Translations under genes and position numbers: made by a program | Shown here: positions 52,975 through 61,795 of the stretch, in pieces | How the letters are laid out: each line of letters starts with the position of its first letter | Position numbering within the stretch: position 1 is the first letter of the stretch | NCBI RefSeq assembly: GCF_026547205.1 | Contig: NZ_CP106877.1 | Span: 450,001 to 514,000, forward strand | Direction of reading: 5' to 3' | DNA: 64,000 bases | From: Fervidibacillus halotolerans | GTDB taxonomy: Bacteria > Bacillota > Bacilli > Bacillales > Caldibacillaceae | The notes under the pieces: generated by a model | What the model was told of the DNA's origin: nothing | What the model saw: the letters and a program-made list of their open reading frames with translations, nothing else | The model's database searches: none

Positions 52975-53843
52975 GATTTGAAGATAAATATATCGCCATT
53001 AAAGAACTTCATGAAACGAATCAGTTTAATATTGTCTTATTATGCGACGTTGCCGGTGTTTCAAGAGCTGCTTACTATAAATGGTTAAATCGGATTCCCT
53101 CCTCTCGAGAAATGGAAAATGAAGAAATCATAAAGGAAATGAAGGTTATCCATAAACATGTGGAGGGAATCTATGGGTATCGTCGAATGAAATTAAATAT
53201 CAATCGAAAACTTGGTAAGAAAGTGAACCATAAACGTATTTATAGACTTATGAAAATGGCCGGGATTCAATCCGTTATACGAAGGAAAAAAACTCGATAT
53301 AAACGTTCGAATCCTCAGCACGTTGCCGAGAATTTATTGAATCGTGAATTTACAGCTGAAAAACCAAATGAAAAATGGGTAACGGACGTTACTGAGTTGA
53401 AATATGGTTCTTCAAAGAAGGCGTATTTAAGTGCCATTCTGGACTTACATGATGGCTCAATCATTAGCTATGTTTTAGGGCATTCCAATAATAATGATTT
53501 AGTATTTAAGACCCTTGATCCGGCCATTAATCGATTAGATGGAGACCACCCGCTTATTCATAGTGACCGTGGATTTCAATACACCTCACATGGATTTAAA
53601 CGAAGAATAGAGGAGGCAGGAATGACGCACAGTATGTCAAGAATTGGAAGGTGTATTGATAATGGACCAATGGAATCGTTTTGGGGAGCACTTAAATGCG
53701 AGAAGTATTATTTACATAAGTATGAAACCTTTGAGGAACTCTCAAAGGCGATTGATGAATATATTTACTTTTACAACAATGAAAGATATCAAGAAAGGCT
53801 AAACGGCCTTAGCCCCATTGAATACAGGACTAAAGCCGCTTAA
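52962..53843 (+). CDS. IS3 family transposase OrfB (DDE integrase)
   Basis: The catalytic half of the transposase, about 293 residues if read from ATC 52962. Motifs are HTH_21 (EGIYGYRRMKLNINRK), the rve integrase core WVTDVTEL (first D), IHSDRGFQYTS (second D) and PMESFWGALKCEKYY (E), and NNERYQERLNGLSPIEYR. No ATG is near the true beginning; translation likely follows a -1 slip in the GCGAAAATC region, or a non-AUG start behind AGGAGG. The ATG at 53112 is internal. Confidence 0.88.
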   Translation: MSQVRFEDKYIAIKELHETNQFNIVLLCDVAGVSRAAYYKWLNRIPSSREMENEEIIKEMKVIHKHVEGIYGYRRMKLNINRKLGKKVNHKRIYRLMKMAGIQSVIRRKKTRYKRSNPQHVAENLLNREFTAEKPNEKWVTDVTELKYGSSKKAYLSAILDLHDGSIISYVLGHSNNNDLVFKTLDPAINRLDGDHPLIHSDRGFQYTSHGFKRRIEEAGMTHSMSRIGRCIDNGPMESFWGALKCEKYYLHKYETFEELSKAIDEYIYFYNNERYQERLNGLSPIEYRTKAA

Positions 53844-53885
53844 ATCATTTTAATTATTTCCACTGTCTACTTGACAGGGAGCAGT

Positions 53886-55115
53886 TCATGTCATACTTAA
53901 AAACCAAATAAATCCACTGTTGGAATGATGGTTATTATTTGGGACAAAAACTTCTTCCATTAAAGGTTTTTCATCGGTCAATAAAAGATGTTCTGGACTT
54001 TTTAATAATTTTTGTAAAACGACCATCCCCGGGTGATGGAAAAAGAGTTGGTATTCATCCGCCTCTTCCGTTAATTGAAGGAAGAAAGGATCGGCACTGT
54101 ATTTAAGATTGCTTTTTCCATCGCCGTCCGTATCGAGAACGCTTGCATCTTCCCAAAAATTATTCATTATCTCGTTATTTTCACTATTGATTCCTTGAAT
54201 TGTATTTATATTTAAAATGAACGAGTTGTGAGAAATGGTATTATTTTTAGCCCGGTTCAATTGGGCACCGATAAAATTTGCATATACACGATTTTCCACA
54301 ATAGCATTTTCTTCGGAATTTTCAATGAACATTCCGACCCGATTATCTTCAATTTGATTCCCTTTAATCGTCGAGTGGTAAACATCGTACAGAAGTAGTC
54401 CTTGGGCGTTCACGTTTTTTTTGTTTCCGCCTAATAAATTATTTTCGACAACGGTGTTTTCCGTTTCCATAATCATAGCGCCAGTCACATTATCCATAAA
54501 GGTATTTTCCTTTACGGTGACTTCATCCGAATACATGATATGCAATCCATACCGGGAGCCTTCCACATAATTTTGGCGAAAAATATTAAAGGGGGAGCTT
54601 TCGAGATAAAATCCATCGGTTACATTTTTAATTTCGTTTTGTTGAAAAATGTTATAATAGGAATTCCATATTTCGATTCCATTCCGTTTTCCTTCCCCGG
54701 TTAGTTTAATGTTTTCAAATGTAGAATTTTCCACCCCCTCCAGTAGAATACCGACATTTTCCGCTTCAATCTCCATATTCGTAACATGATGGTTTTTCCC
54801 TGAAATAAACATGGCGGTAGAACCGGATTCGCCGAGGCATCGCATAATCTTTACATTTTCGATGGTTACACCTTCACCTGAAATCGAAATAGCGGGTGTA
54901 TCCGAACAAATTTGAAATCCGGAATTTGGTTGCCCGATGACCCTAATCGGACGATCGATTGAAATCGGTTCCGAGTACAATTTATCCTCTAGGATAATCG
55001 TTCCACCATCAGGTGTTTGATCAATTAATGATTGGAGATTTTCTGCGTAAACTTCCCGTTGTGTAACGAGAAAAAAGAAAGCGATGACAAGAATAAGCGT
55101 CCGTAACCGTCCCAT
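53886..55115 (-). CDS. nosD: NosD-like periplasmic copper/sulfur-processing protein
   Basis: A 409-residue exported protein: signal peptide (TLILVIAFFFLVTQREVYA) followed by a right-handed parallel beta-helix of about ten PbH1 repeats rich in N-[NT]-x-hydrophobic motifs (GLHIMYSDEVTVKENTF, GMFIENSEENAIVENRV), as in NosD. It should work with NosF/NosY. The C-terminus ends abruptly at GFIWFLSMT; NosD proteins of this group usually end in a transmembrane helix. The stop lies two bases from the IS right end, so truncation is probable. ATG 55115 (MGRLRT) is chosen for the signal peptide. Confidence 0.82.
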   Translation of the reverse strand: MGRLRTLILVIAFFFLVTQREVYAENLQSLIDQTPDGGTIILEDKLYSEPISIDRPIRVIGQPNSGFQICSDTPAISISGEGVTIENVKIMRCLGESGSTAMFISGKNHHVTNMEIEAENVGILLEGVENSTFENIKLTGEGKRNGIEIWNSYYNIFQQNEIKNVTDGFYLESSPFNIFRQNYVEGSRYGLHIMYSDEVTVKENTFMDNVTGAMIMETENTVVENNLLGGNKKNVNAQGLLLYDVYHSTIKGNQIEDNRVGMFIENSEENAIVENRVYANFIGAQLNRAKNNTISHNSFILNINTIQGINSENNEIMNNFWEDASVLDTDGDGKSNLKYSADPFFLQLTEEADEYQLFFHHPGMVVLQKLLKSPEHLLLTDEKPLMEEVFVPNNNHHSNSGFIWFLSMT

Positions 55116-55317
55116 TGCTGTTAAGCTCCCCTCATTTTGCTCCTGGTTTTCACATTGTAAGTGATAGTTACTATCAACAATCATAAAATAGCTAAAAAAT
55201 AGCGAAAAATATATAACCCTTTAGGGCTATTCCATACATATTCATGAACATTTTGTAGCGGAATTATGAATAAATGGTGAATTCTATCTTTTTATCGTAC
55301 AAATATTGATTACATTA

Positions 55318-55345
55318 AAAAAGGATAGGCTCTAACACCTACCCT
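55318..55345 (-). terminator. Terminator of the MFS exporter gene
   Basis: On the minus strand AAGGGTAGG, an 8-base loop and CCTATCCTT run into TTTTAATG. The stem overlaps the last codons of the gene. Confidence 0.65.
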
Positions 55346-56502
55346 TCGATACTTTTAACTTTTACTTTGTAAAATTGAAACAATGTGAATGCGACAAGGG
55401 ATAGTAAAATTCCTGAAATGTAAGGGAGCGTATGTTCAAAATCAAATAAGGCTCCCCCTAAAGGCGGACCGATAATCCTTCCTAAAGAATCAAAAGAGGA
55501 AAGGAGACCGGTAACACTCCCTTGTTCTGAATCTGTTGACTTCGTTAATAAGGTTGTTATAGCAGGGCGAATAACCCCATTTCCGATTCCAAAAATGCTA
55601 ATGAAGATCGTGGCAGTTAGAAAATTGGTTGTTAATAAAATAAGGCTAAATCCGAGGATCGAGACGATAATGCCTCCTTGAATCACCTTTTCTTCACCAA
55701 ATTTTTCTGATAAAAACCCCATTAAGCCACCTTGAACGATGGCACCAGCCAAACCCATAATCATAAAAACGTAACCGAGTTCTGCACTTCCAAGACCGGC
55801 CCTATTGTAGGCAAAGTAAGGGAAGGTCGTTTCCAGTCCGGCAAGGGAAAGGGAAATGAAAAACTGTAAGAAAAATAATACGATGTTTGCCCCTGAAAAT
55901 GCATCCCATCTTGATCCACTACTTTGTCGTTCAATTTGACGTTTCGATTGCGGAAGGGATTCTTTTAATGCAAAAAGAACGAAGAAAAAGGTAAAGACTG
56001 ATAAAAATCCAGCAACATAAAAGGGAAAGCTTAAACTAAGCTTCGAAAAGATTCCTCCGATGGCAGGACCGAAAACAAATCCGAGTCCAACGGCTGCCCC
56101 GATCATCCCCATTCCTTTACTTCGATTTTCCGGAGTCGTAATATCCGCCACATATGCCATGGTCGTAGGCATATTCGCAGATGATAATAAACCACCGAGA
56201 ATCCTTGCTACAAAAAGCATCCATAACTGATCCGCAATTGCCATAAGGAAAAATGATAAAGCAAGTCCAGATATACCGATCATCATCACTGGTTTTCTTC
56301 CAATGCGATCGGAAATTCTCCCCCACATTGGGGAAAACAAAAACTGCATCAAGGAATAAGACGCGAGTAAAAAGCCTAATTCTTTCGTGTTTGCACCTAA
56401 TTTTTCAGCATAAAAGGGTAGAACGGGAATAATAATCCCGAACCCAACCATGACGATAAACATGACGAGAAATAAAATCAATATTGCTTTCCGATTGTTC
56501 AT
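55339..56502 (-). CDS. MFS drug exporter, TetA/NorA-like
   Basis: A 387-residue, twelve-helix major facilitator. Features are motif A GRISDRIGRKPVM, the N-terminal GFGIIIPVLPFYAE typical of DHA1 drug:H+ antiporters, and motif C GLGFVFGPAIGG. It likely exports lipophilic cations, tetracyclines or related compounds; the substrate is not predictable. It is monocistronic and its ATG 56502 follows GAGGAG. It lies between nosD and cls and is unrelated to the nos pathway. Confidence 0.87.
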   Translation of the reverse strand: MNNRKAILILFLVMFIVMVGFGIIIPVLPFYAEKLGANTKELGFLLASYSLMQFLFSPMWGRISDRIGRKPVMMIGISGLALSFFLMAIADQLWMLFVARILGGLLSSANMPTTMAYVADITTPENRSKGMGMIGAAVGLGFVFGPAIGGIFSKLSLSFPFYVAGFLSVFTFFFVLFALKESLPQSKRQIERQSSGSRWDAFSGANIVLFFLQFFISLSLAGLETTFPYFAYNRAGLGSAELGYVFMIMGLAGAIVQGGLMGFLSEKFGEEKVIQGGIIVSILGFSLILLTTNFLTATIFISIFGIGNGVIRPAITTLLTKSTDSEQGSVTGLLSSFDSLGRIIGPPLGGALFDFEHTLPYISGILLSLVAFTLFQFYKVKVKSIEG

Positions 56503-56603
56503 ATGACAAACTCCTCTATTTGCAAAGATTTAATGTCCCTTCGAAAGGGAAATGTTAAAAGATAATGTGAAACAATGAACGAATCCCCATTCTTACGGAA
56601 TGA

Positions 56604-58055
56604 TTAAAGAATGGGGGAGAGAAGGCGAGATACGGATTCCTTCAGACGGATGATGAAGGGTCGTTTCAAATAATCCGCATATGTAAACTCTCTAGATAAT
56701 GCTATATCTTTTTGAAAGATGTTTACCAGTTGTTTAGCTGTTTCTTTATGGTAAATAAATGCGTTGACTTCAAAGTTTAATTTGAAACTCCGAACATCGA
56801 TATTGGCCGTTCCAACCGATGCCGTTTCTTCATCGACGACGATCATTTTTGCATGGATAAAGCCGTGATCGTAAATATATACTTTTACACCGGTTTTTAA
56901 CAATTCCCCGATATAGGAATACGTTGCCCAGTAAACGAACATGTGATCCGGTTTGTTCGGAATCATAATATGCACGTCAACGCCAGAAAGGGAAGCGATA
57001 CGAAGGGCATCTAAAATACTTGCATCAGGGATAAAATAGGGTGTTTGAATATAAATCGATTTTTTGGCTGACGTGATCATTTTAATATAACCGTATTTTA
57101 TTTGTTCCCATTCTGAATCTGGTCCACTCGTGACAATTTGCATCGGGACGTTTCCAGAATGATGAATGTCAGGAAATAAATTTTTGGAATAGACGATATC
57201 ATTCCGTGTTGATGCTTGGTTCCAGTCTAAAATAAATCGAATTTGTGCAGCGTGGACCGCGTTCCCTTTAATTCTCAGATGGGTATCTCGCCAATAGCCA
57301 AATTTTTTGTTCAACCCTAAATATTCATCGCCAACGTTGAAACCACCGACGTAAGTTATTTTTCCATCGATAATGACAAGTTTCCGGTGGTTTCGAAAAT
57401 TAATTCTCAAATTGACAAAGGGGATTTTCGAAGGGAAAAATACTTCCACTTCACCACCGGCTTTAATCAGTTTATTAAAAGAACGTTTTTTAATTCTACG
57501 GGACCCCATTTCATCATATAAAACGCGTACCTTTACCCCTTGACGGGCTTTTTCCGTTAACAGATCGATCAATTTTCGTCCAAGTTGATCATCTCGAAAT
57601 ATGTAATACTGCAAATGAATATGATCCTTCGCCCCTTCAATATCTTGAAATAAAGATTTAAATTTTTCCGCACCATCCGTAAAAATTTTTACTTCATTAT
57701 CTTGGGTTAAGAGGGCATTATTATTGGACAAAAACAAATTCATTAAATCCCGACGAGCCTTTTCTTCGGCCGTTTTTAAAGGGTAGCTTCCGTCACGAAT
57801 TTGTAACGTCTGTTGTCGGATTTTTTTTTCAAAACCAATTTTCTTTAAATCTTCCCAAAAAAACAGTCGCTTCCTTGCCAAATTTTGGCCTAAAACTAAG
57901 TAAAGGATAAAGCCCAATAATGGAATAAAAAATAAAACGAGTAACCAAGCCCAAGTAGCACTCGGGTCCCGTCTTTCTAAAAAGACGACGACAACGGCCA
58001 ATATAATGTTCAATAAAAAAGTGATGCTAATGAAAATTGTTAAAAGATCCATCAT
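56604..58055 (-). CDS. cls: Cardiolipin synthase
   Basis: A 483-residue phospholipase D superfamily enzyme that condenses two phosphatidylglycerols into cardiolipin at the membrane. Two N-terminal helices (LTIFISITFLLNIILAVVVVFL; WAWLLVLFFIPLLGFILYLVLG) are followed by HKD motif 1 (NHRKLVIIDGK) and HKD motif 2 (HAKMIVVDEETASVGTANID). The length matches ClsA. B. subtilis has several paralogues (clsA, ywiE, ywjE); clsA is closest by length. ATG 58055 follows AGGGGC. A small GGTGGA/TCCACC hairpin lies in its leader (58076-58096). Confidence 0.92.
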   Translation of the reverse strand: MMDLLTIFISITFLLNIILAVVVVFLERRDPSATWAWLLVLFFIPLLGFILYLVLGQNLARKRLFFWEDLKKIGFEKKIRQQTLQIRDGSYPLKTAEEKARRDLMNLFLSNNNALLTQDNEVKIFTDGAEKFKSLFQDIEGAKDHIHLQYYIFRDDQLGRKLIDLLTEKARQGVKVRVLYDEMGSRRIKKRSFNKLIKAGGEVEVFFPSKIPFVNLRINFRNHRKLVIIDGKITYVGGFNVGDEYLGLNKKFGYWRDTHLRIKGNAVHAAQIRFILDWNQASTRNDIVYSKNLFPDIHHSGNVPMQIVTSGPDSEWEQIKYGYIKMITSAKKSIYIQTPYFIPDASILDALRIASLSGVDVHIMIPNKPDHMFVYWATYSYIGELLKTGVKVYIYDHGFIHAKMIVVDEETASVGTANIDVRSFKLNFEVNAFIYHKETAKQLVNIFQKDIALSREFTYADYLKRPFIIRLKESVSRLLSPIL

Positions 58056-58468
58056 TTTGCCCCTAACATCATGGAGGTGGATGAAAAAACTCCACCGACC
58101 CGTGATTAGTGATTCCGTTTATTTTCCAATGACCAATGATTTCCGTGTGTGAAAGATGTAGAGTATTTTCAACAAAAAATTTCCATCTAATTTGATAAAA
58201 AATGACGGTTAAAGTCATAACTTTACATACTATAGCATTTATTATAATACAAAATATTTTTGTGTGAAATTTAAATTACTTTTGTCCGATCAATAGTGAA
58301 AAAATTTGTTTTATTCACACAGGTTCTTTAATAAGAACAAATCGACTGATAAGCCTCAAAAAATGAATATTTATAATTATCTTTTTGTTTGTTATAATAC
58401 AATTGTTAAGGGTTTGATTATTCGATTTGTTCTTTAAAAAGATTTATTCTTTTATTTTTTAAAAGTGG
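58056..58468. other. Intergenic region with palindromes before the histidine kinase gene
   Basis: No gene is seen. It holds a cls leader hairpin (58076-58096), a perfect palindrome GTTCTT-TAAT-AAGAAC (58323-58338), and a longer imperfect inverted repeat GTGAAWAAA/TTTWTTCAC just before it (about 58295-58320). TATAAT near 58394 is a possible -10 for the kinase gene. These may be operators, unidentified. Confidence 0.4.
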
Positions 58469-59560
58469 GTGGTTATGTTGGGAACACTCCAAAATTCATT
58501 AAACAAGATGAATGTTTATGTGCAAATTTTACAAAAAATCGCAGACCATTTCCATAGTGTTGTTACATACAGTACGATGTCAGGAATTATCCGATATGTT
58601 TCTCCTAATTCAAAAGATATTCTCCAATACGAACAAGAACGGATGGTAGGCAAAAAAATTTCCGATTTTTTACATGAAAATGATTGGATGAATGCTGGTG
58701 GGAATCGGGTGCTTTTTCAAGGAAATGGAAGCAAATATACGATGCGAATTCGAAAAGGGGACGGTACGTATATTTGGGTAAATGTAACCGTGTATGCCGT
58801 CAATGAAAGGGGGACGTTAAATCAAGGAGGGCTCGTTTACGTCATAAACAAGTTAATCGATCATGAAGATTCTTTGCTGCAAAATGATAAACTCTCCCTT
58901 TTCGGTCAATTGGCTGCCGGAATTGTCCACGATATCCGAAATCCATTAACATCATTGAAAGGATTCATCCAATTGATGAAATCGGAAAAAAAATATAATA
59001 GTGAATATTTACGGATTATGGAAACGGAAATGGAACAAATCGATGCCATATCGAAAGAATTAATGATTTTTGCTAAACCGACAGAACCCCAGTTCACTTC
59101 GTGCATCTTACAATCGATTTTATATAGCTGTCTGAGGTTGTTGGAAGGACAATTTTTCCAAAAACGGATTAAAGTCGAAACAGATTTGGAGAAAGAACCT
59201 ATCTATATTGTCTGTGATGAGCAAAGACTACGACAAGTGTTGATCAATTTGATGAAAAATGCCATTGAAGCGATGGACAAACCCGGAAAAATTACGATGA
59301 AAGTAACGAGGGGGACAAAGGAAGGAATTTTTGAAATTACCGATGAAGGTAGTGGAATTCCTGAAGAGTTAATCGGTAAATTAGGGCAACCGTTTTTTAC
59401 AACGAAAAACAATGGAAATGGATTAGGACTAATGATGTGTTATAAAATAATTGAAGAGCATGCTGGAAGGATTGAAGTGGAAAGTAAAGAAGGAGAAGGG
59501 ACAACTTTCCGTGTATACTTACCATTAGCGAAAAAGGAAAAAGCAAATCCGTCTACGTAG
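58469..59560 (+). CDS. PAS-containing sporulation-type histidine kinase
   Basis: A soluble sensor kinase of 363 residues. An N-terminal PAS domain ([22 protein letters not shown], residues 30-130) precedes an H-box [22 protein letters not shown] typical of KinA-E sporulation kinases, then N-box [12 protein letters not shown] and G-boxes [10 protein letters not shown] and [16 protein letters not shown]. It has no transmembrane helix, so the signal is cytosolic. No partner regulator is adjacent, in line with input to Spo0F. The start is GTG 58469 or ATG 58475; the SD (GTGGGTGG) is weak. Confidence 0.87.
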   Translation: MVMLGTLQNSLNKMNVYVQILQKIADHFHSVVTYSTMSGIIRYVSPNSKDILQYEQERMVGKKISDFLHENDWMNAGGNRVLFQGNGSKYTMRIRKGDGTYIWVNVTVYAVNERGTLNQGGLVYVINKLIDHEDSLLQNDKLSLFGQLAAGIVHDIRNPLTSLKGFIQLMKSEKKYNSEYLRIMETEMEQIDAISKELMIFAKPTEPQFTSCILQSILYSCLRLLEGQFFQKRIKVETDLEKEPIYIVCDEQRLRQVLINLMKNAIEAMDKPGKITMKVTRGTKEGIFEITDEGSGIPEELIGKLGQPFFTTKNNGNGLGLMMCYKIIEEHAGRIEVESKEGEGTTFRVYLPLAKKEKANPST

Positions 59561-59574
59561 ATAGGAGGAATGAA

Positions 59575-59733
59575 ATGATGAAACTCGGTTTTGGAGAATT
59601 GGCGGTTATTTTATTCGTCGCCCTTCTCATTTTTGGACCTGCGAAGCTTCCTGAATTAGGCAAGGCTGCTGGAGAAACGTTGAAAGAATTTAAAAAGGCT
59701 TTGCATCAGTCAGAAAAAGAGAAAAAAAAATAA
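59575..59733 (+). CDS. tatA: Sec-independent translocase protein TatA
   Basis: A 52-residue gene, 14 bases behind the kinase. Sequence [30 protein letters not shown] shows the N-terminal transmembrane helix, the FGPAKLPE hinge with conserved FGP, and a short amphipathic helix with basic tail ([13 protein letters not shown]). TatA forms the pore of the twin-arginine exporter. AGGAGG (59563-59568) gives good spacing to ATG 59575. No tatC is adjacent, so it works with a TatC encoded elsewhere. It is short for TatA (57-90 usual) but intact. Confidence 0.9.
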   Translation: MMKLGFGELAVILFVALLIFGPAKLPELGKAAGETLKEFKKALHQSEKEKKK

Positions 59734-59783
59734 AAAAGTTTTATCGTGTCTTTATCATTTGTTCATTAGGAAAAGTGTTAAAA

Positions 59784-59807
59784 AGCCTCCGCGTTTTTGC
59801 GGAGGCT
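59784..59807 (-). terminator. Terminator between tatA and SASP gene
   Basis: AGCCTCCGC (59784-59792) pairs perfectly with GCGGAGGCT (59799-59807). On the minus strand it runs into TTTTTAAC, serving the SASP gene; it may also stop tatA transcripts. Confidence 0.85.
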
Positions 59808-59826
59808 AAGCCATGTTTATTCATTT

Positions 59827-60036
59827 TTAATAATTTTGTTGTCCACCTGAAAGTTGTTGTTGGGCCATTTGAACTAACCTTTTTGTAATTTCTCCTCCTA
59901 CGGAACCGTTCGCCCGGGAAGTTGTGTCTGGTCCGAGGGTTACACCAAACTCTTGGGCAATTTCCATTTTCATCTGGTCGATCGCTTGTTGCACTCCTGG
60001 AACTAACAATTGATTTGAGGAACTGTTGTTTGCCAT
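59827..60036 (-). CDS. Small acid-soluble spore protein, alpha/beta type
   Basis: A 69-residue DNA-binding spore core protein. It has the family core [19 protein letters not shown] segment (here [18 protein letters not shown]) with the GPR protease site E-F/I-A region, and [19 protein letters not shown]. It saturates spore DNA against UV and heat and is degraded at germination. It should be forespore-specific (sigma-G); I did not find a clean sigma-G promoter. ATG 60036 follows TAGGAGGAG. B. subtilis paralogues are sspA-D; the exact paralogue is not assigned. Confidence 0.96.
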   Translation of the reverse strand: MANNSSSNQLLVPGVQQAIDQMKMEIAQEFGVTLGPDTTSRANGSVGGEITKRLVQMAQQQLSGGQQNY

Positions 60037-60060
60037 GCTAATCTCCTCCTAATGATTTTT

Positions 60061-60480
60061 GGTTGGGTTTGTCGGGATTTCACCGACTAGCACCTCTTCA
60101 GAACGGATTTATAATTGTCCTGAAAAAGTGCCACCTAATTAAAGGTTCAACCCATCGATGAAATAAGGAATTTCTATTTCATATTGTGTTAAAAAATAAA
60201 ATCCCTATACATTTTCGTATAAGGAAAATGATTCCTTTATTCATTCGATAAAAGGGAAAAATGTGAGTATAGGTAATGTTTTCGTATGAAAAGGGTAGGA
60301 AAAATGGAAACATGTTTTAATGAAATCCACGAATCGTTCCATTGATATTTAAAAAATCATTATGAATAAGAAATAGGTACTTCATTGAATGGTGGAAAAG
60401 AATCAACGATGGGAAAATGATTTCAGATCGTGTTAGGGGATGTTGAAGGGAATAAAATTGATTGGATAGGTAAAAATGTA
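60061..60480. other. Intergenic region, nothing certain
   Basis: No gene is supported; the open frame at 60317-60505 lacks a good SD. A GTCGG/CCGAC hairpin lies in the SASP leader (about 60073-60090), otherwise AT-rich sequence. A small RNA cannot be excluded. Confidence 0.4.
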
Positions 60481-60516
60481 AAAAACCTACCTTGATAAAA
60501 ATCAAGCTAGGTTTTT
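60481..60516 (-). terminator. Terminator of msmX
   Basis: AAAAACCTACCTTGA (60481-60495) pairs with TCAAGCTAGGTTTTT (60502-60516). On the minus strand the stem is followed by TTTTTTACATTTTT, 28 bases behind the msmX stop. Confidence 0.85.
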
Positions 60517-60543
60517 ATATAAGGGGGATAACAAAAGGGAATA

Positions 60544-61650
60544 TTATTCAGCTCCACGAATTCGGATTTCCGATTCAGGATCGAAGAAATGAGCTTTATT
60601 CATGTCAATCGCTAATTTAACATTTTGACCAGCTTTGTATTCCATCCGTGAGTCGATCCGTGCGACGAATTCATGTTTTCCAATGGTCGAGTATAACATT
60701 TCTTCAGCACCGAGTAATTCAGCTACTTCAATCTTCACATCGATTGTCGACCCTGGGAAAGATTCTAGGAATACCGGTTCATCATGGAAATCTTCCGGAC
60801 GAATACCAAATATGACGTCTTTTCCGACGTAACCTTGATCCCGTAACACTTTCATTTTACCTTCAGGGATTTCTAGTTTTAAATCTGCAATTTTGATGGC
60901 TCCATCTTCTACCGTTCCTTCAAAAAAGTTCATGGCAGGAGAACCGATAAATCCACCGACGAAAACATTTTCTGGGAACTCATACACCTCTTTTGGTGTA
61001 CCGACTTGTTGAATTACCCCATCTTTCATGATGACGATTCGAGTGGCCATCGTCATCGCTTCCGTTTGGTCGTGGGTTACGTAAATCGTTGTCGTATTGA
61101 GTCGTTGGTGCAACTTGGCGATTTCAGCACGCATTTGTACACGCAATTTCGCATCGAGGTTGGATAATGGCTCGTCCATCAAAAACACTTTTGCATCCCG
61201 TACGATTGCCCGACCGAGTGCAACCCGTTGTCTTTGTCCACCGGAAAGTGCTTTCGGTTTTCGCTCCAAATATTCCTCTAATCCTAAAATTTTCGCTGCT
61301 TCTTTCACCCGTCTGTCGATTTCATCCTTCGGGAATTTGCGTAATTTCAAACCGAAGGCCATGTTATCATAAACGGTCATATGTGGGTATAATGCGTAGT
61401 TTTGGAAAACCATGGCGATATCCCGATCTTTTGGAGGAACATCATTTACCCGTTTTCCATCGATGTAAAGATCACCTTTCGAAATTTCTTCAAGTCCGGC
61501 AATCATTCGAAGGGTGGTGGATTTACCGCATCCAGATGGACCGACAAAAACGATGAATTCTTTATCTTTTATATGCAAGTTGAAATCCTTTACTGCGGTC
61601 ACTTTATTGTCATATACTTTATAAATATGTTCCAATTTTAATTCAGCCAT
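60544..61650 (-). CDS. msmX: Multi-sugar ABC importer ATPase MsmX (UgpC)
   Basis: A 368-residue ATPase shared by several CUT1 sugar importers in bacilli. Motifs are Walker A GPSGCGKSTT, Q-loop YALYPHMTV, signature LSGGQRQRVALGRA, Walker B VFLMDEPLSNLD, switch VTHDQTEAMT, and a C-terminal TOBE regulatory domain (FGIRPEDFHDEP). It is about the length of B. subtilis MsmX. As usual it stands without permeases nearby. ATG 61650 follows GGAGGG, with a candidate cre site just upstream. Confidence 0.94.
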   Translation of the reverse strand: MAELKLEHIYKVYDNKVTAVKDFNLHIKDKEFIVFVGPSGCGKSTTLRMIAGLEEISKGDLYIDGKRVNDVPPKDRDIAMVFQNYALYPHMTVYDNMAFGLKLRKFPKDEIDRRVKEAAKILGLEEYLERKPKALSGGQRQRVALGRAIVRDAKVFLMDEPLSNLDAKLRVQMRAEIAKLHQRLNTTTIYVTHDQTEAMTMATRIVIMKDGVIQQVGTPKEVYEFPENVFVGGFIGSPAMNFFEGTVEDGAIKIADLKLEIPEGKMKVLRDQGYVGKDVIFGIRPEDFHDEPVFLESFPGSTIDVKIEVAELLGAEEMLYSTIGKHEFVARIDSRMEYKAGQNVKLAIDMNKAHFFDPESEIRIRGAE

Positions 61651-61667
61651 ATATTTTTCCCTCCTGA

Positions 61668-61682
61668 GTGAAAACGATTTCT
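61668..61682 (-). promoter_or_regulatory. Candidate cre site upstream of msmX
   Basis: GTGAAAACGATTTCT matches the CcpA cre consensus WTGNAANCGNWNNCW at 14 of 15 positions. It lies directly upstream of the msmX SD, where bound CcpA could block transcription. MsmX feeds carbohydrate importers, so carbon control is plausible. Confidence 0.45.
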
Positions 61683-61795
61683 ATTTCACTAGTTAGTTTA
61701 CCGAAAAAGACAATTGACCGGTATAGGCAACGTGCACAAAAATGATTCGGTAAAATTTGGGCGCTTGTTCAATAAAGCACAGAAATGGTAACTCT

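Larger units (their letters stand above)
52225..53883 (+). mobile_element. IS3 family (IS150-like) insertion sequence
   Basis: The ends are imperfect inverted repeats: left TGCTCCC...GTAGACAG from 52225, right the complement ending at 53883. Inside are orfA and orfB in -1 relation with a DDE integrase, as in the IS3 family. The flanks GGTA and GTTC show no target duplication. Both ORFs look intact, so the element may be active. It sits between nosD and nosL. At about 1.66 kb it is longer than most IS3 elements (1.2-1.5 kb), the excess being in orfA. Confidence 0.88.

Noticed and set aside
52221..53887. Target site duplication of the IS3 element
   Set aside because: The 3-4 bases on each side (GGTA and GTTC) do not match.
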